7,036 nt of DNA from PXAP01 sp964520585 (GTDB lineage Bacteria > Bacteroidota > Bacteroidia > Bacteroidales > PUMT01): assembly GCA_964520585.1 (NCBI GenBank), contig CAZFOO010000164.1:1-7036 (forward strand), written 5' to 3'. The position numbers were made by a program, and so were the translations under genes. Below, in pieces: positions 7,018-7,036 of the stretch; the first letter of the stretch is position 1, and the number at the start of each line of letters is the position of its first letter. Below the pieces are notes generated by a model. That model had not been told where the DNA came from, searched no databases, and was given only the letters and a program-made list of their open reading frames with translations.

Positions 7018-7036
7018 GATTGAAAAGCAAAATAAC
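7004..7036 (+). CDS. Possible first 11 codons of a downstream gene (3'-partial)
   Basis: An ATG at 7004 opens a frame (MGDPWIEKQNN) that stays open to the last base. It would be about 98 bases after the dehydrogenase stop. Eleven codons are too few to recognise a family, and there is no Shine-Dalgarno, although that is normal in this window. It could easily be chance. Confidence 0.15.
   Translation, partial: MGDPWIEKQNN

Overview
The window reads as an ordinary chromosomal stretch of a moderately AT-rich member of the Bacteroidota, probably Bacteroidales or a relative. This is an inference from three things: mostly absent Shine-Dalgarno sequences, a long soluble hybrid histidine kinase with a PocR sensor, and the overall gene style. 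All convincing genes are on the + strand, separated by short AT-rich gaps. I see no transposase, integrase, CRISPR array, tRNA, rRNA or phage gene.

Layout. Positions 2-2965 hold the 3' part of a large hybrid histidine kinase (PocR-PAS-GAF-PAS-HisKA-HATPase-REC); its true start lies before the window. A 120-base gap follows, with a weak hairpin and a perfect 8-bp inverted repeat just before the next start. Positions 3086-4207 encode an AI-2E (PerM/YdiK) family membrane protein. A possible 33-codon membrane microprotein (4218-4319) comes next, then a LOG-family nucleotide phosphoribohydrolase (4354-4944) and, 16 bases later, an FkbM-type SAM methyltransferase (4961-5788). After a 121-base gap comes a D-2-hydroxyacid dehydrogenase of the glyoxylate/hydroxypyruvate reductase type (5910-6905). 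The last 131 bases are AT-rich and hold short palindromes and perhaps the first codons of another gene.

How they fit together. The genes from 3086 to 5788 are spaced closely enough (10, 34 and 16 bases, if the small ORF is counted) to share a transcript, but their predicted jobs do not form one recognisable pathway: membrane permease, nucleotide salvage or damage hydrolase, methyl transfer to an unknown acceptor, and 2-keto acid reduction. The kinase carries its own receiver but no DNA-binding domain and no Hpt domain, so its output partner must be outside the window. No clearly novel system is visible. The best leads are the possible microprotein at 4218-4319, the sensor composition of the kinase, and the orphan FkbM gene paired with LOG.
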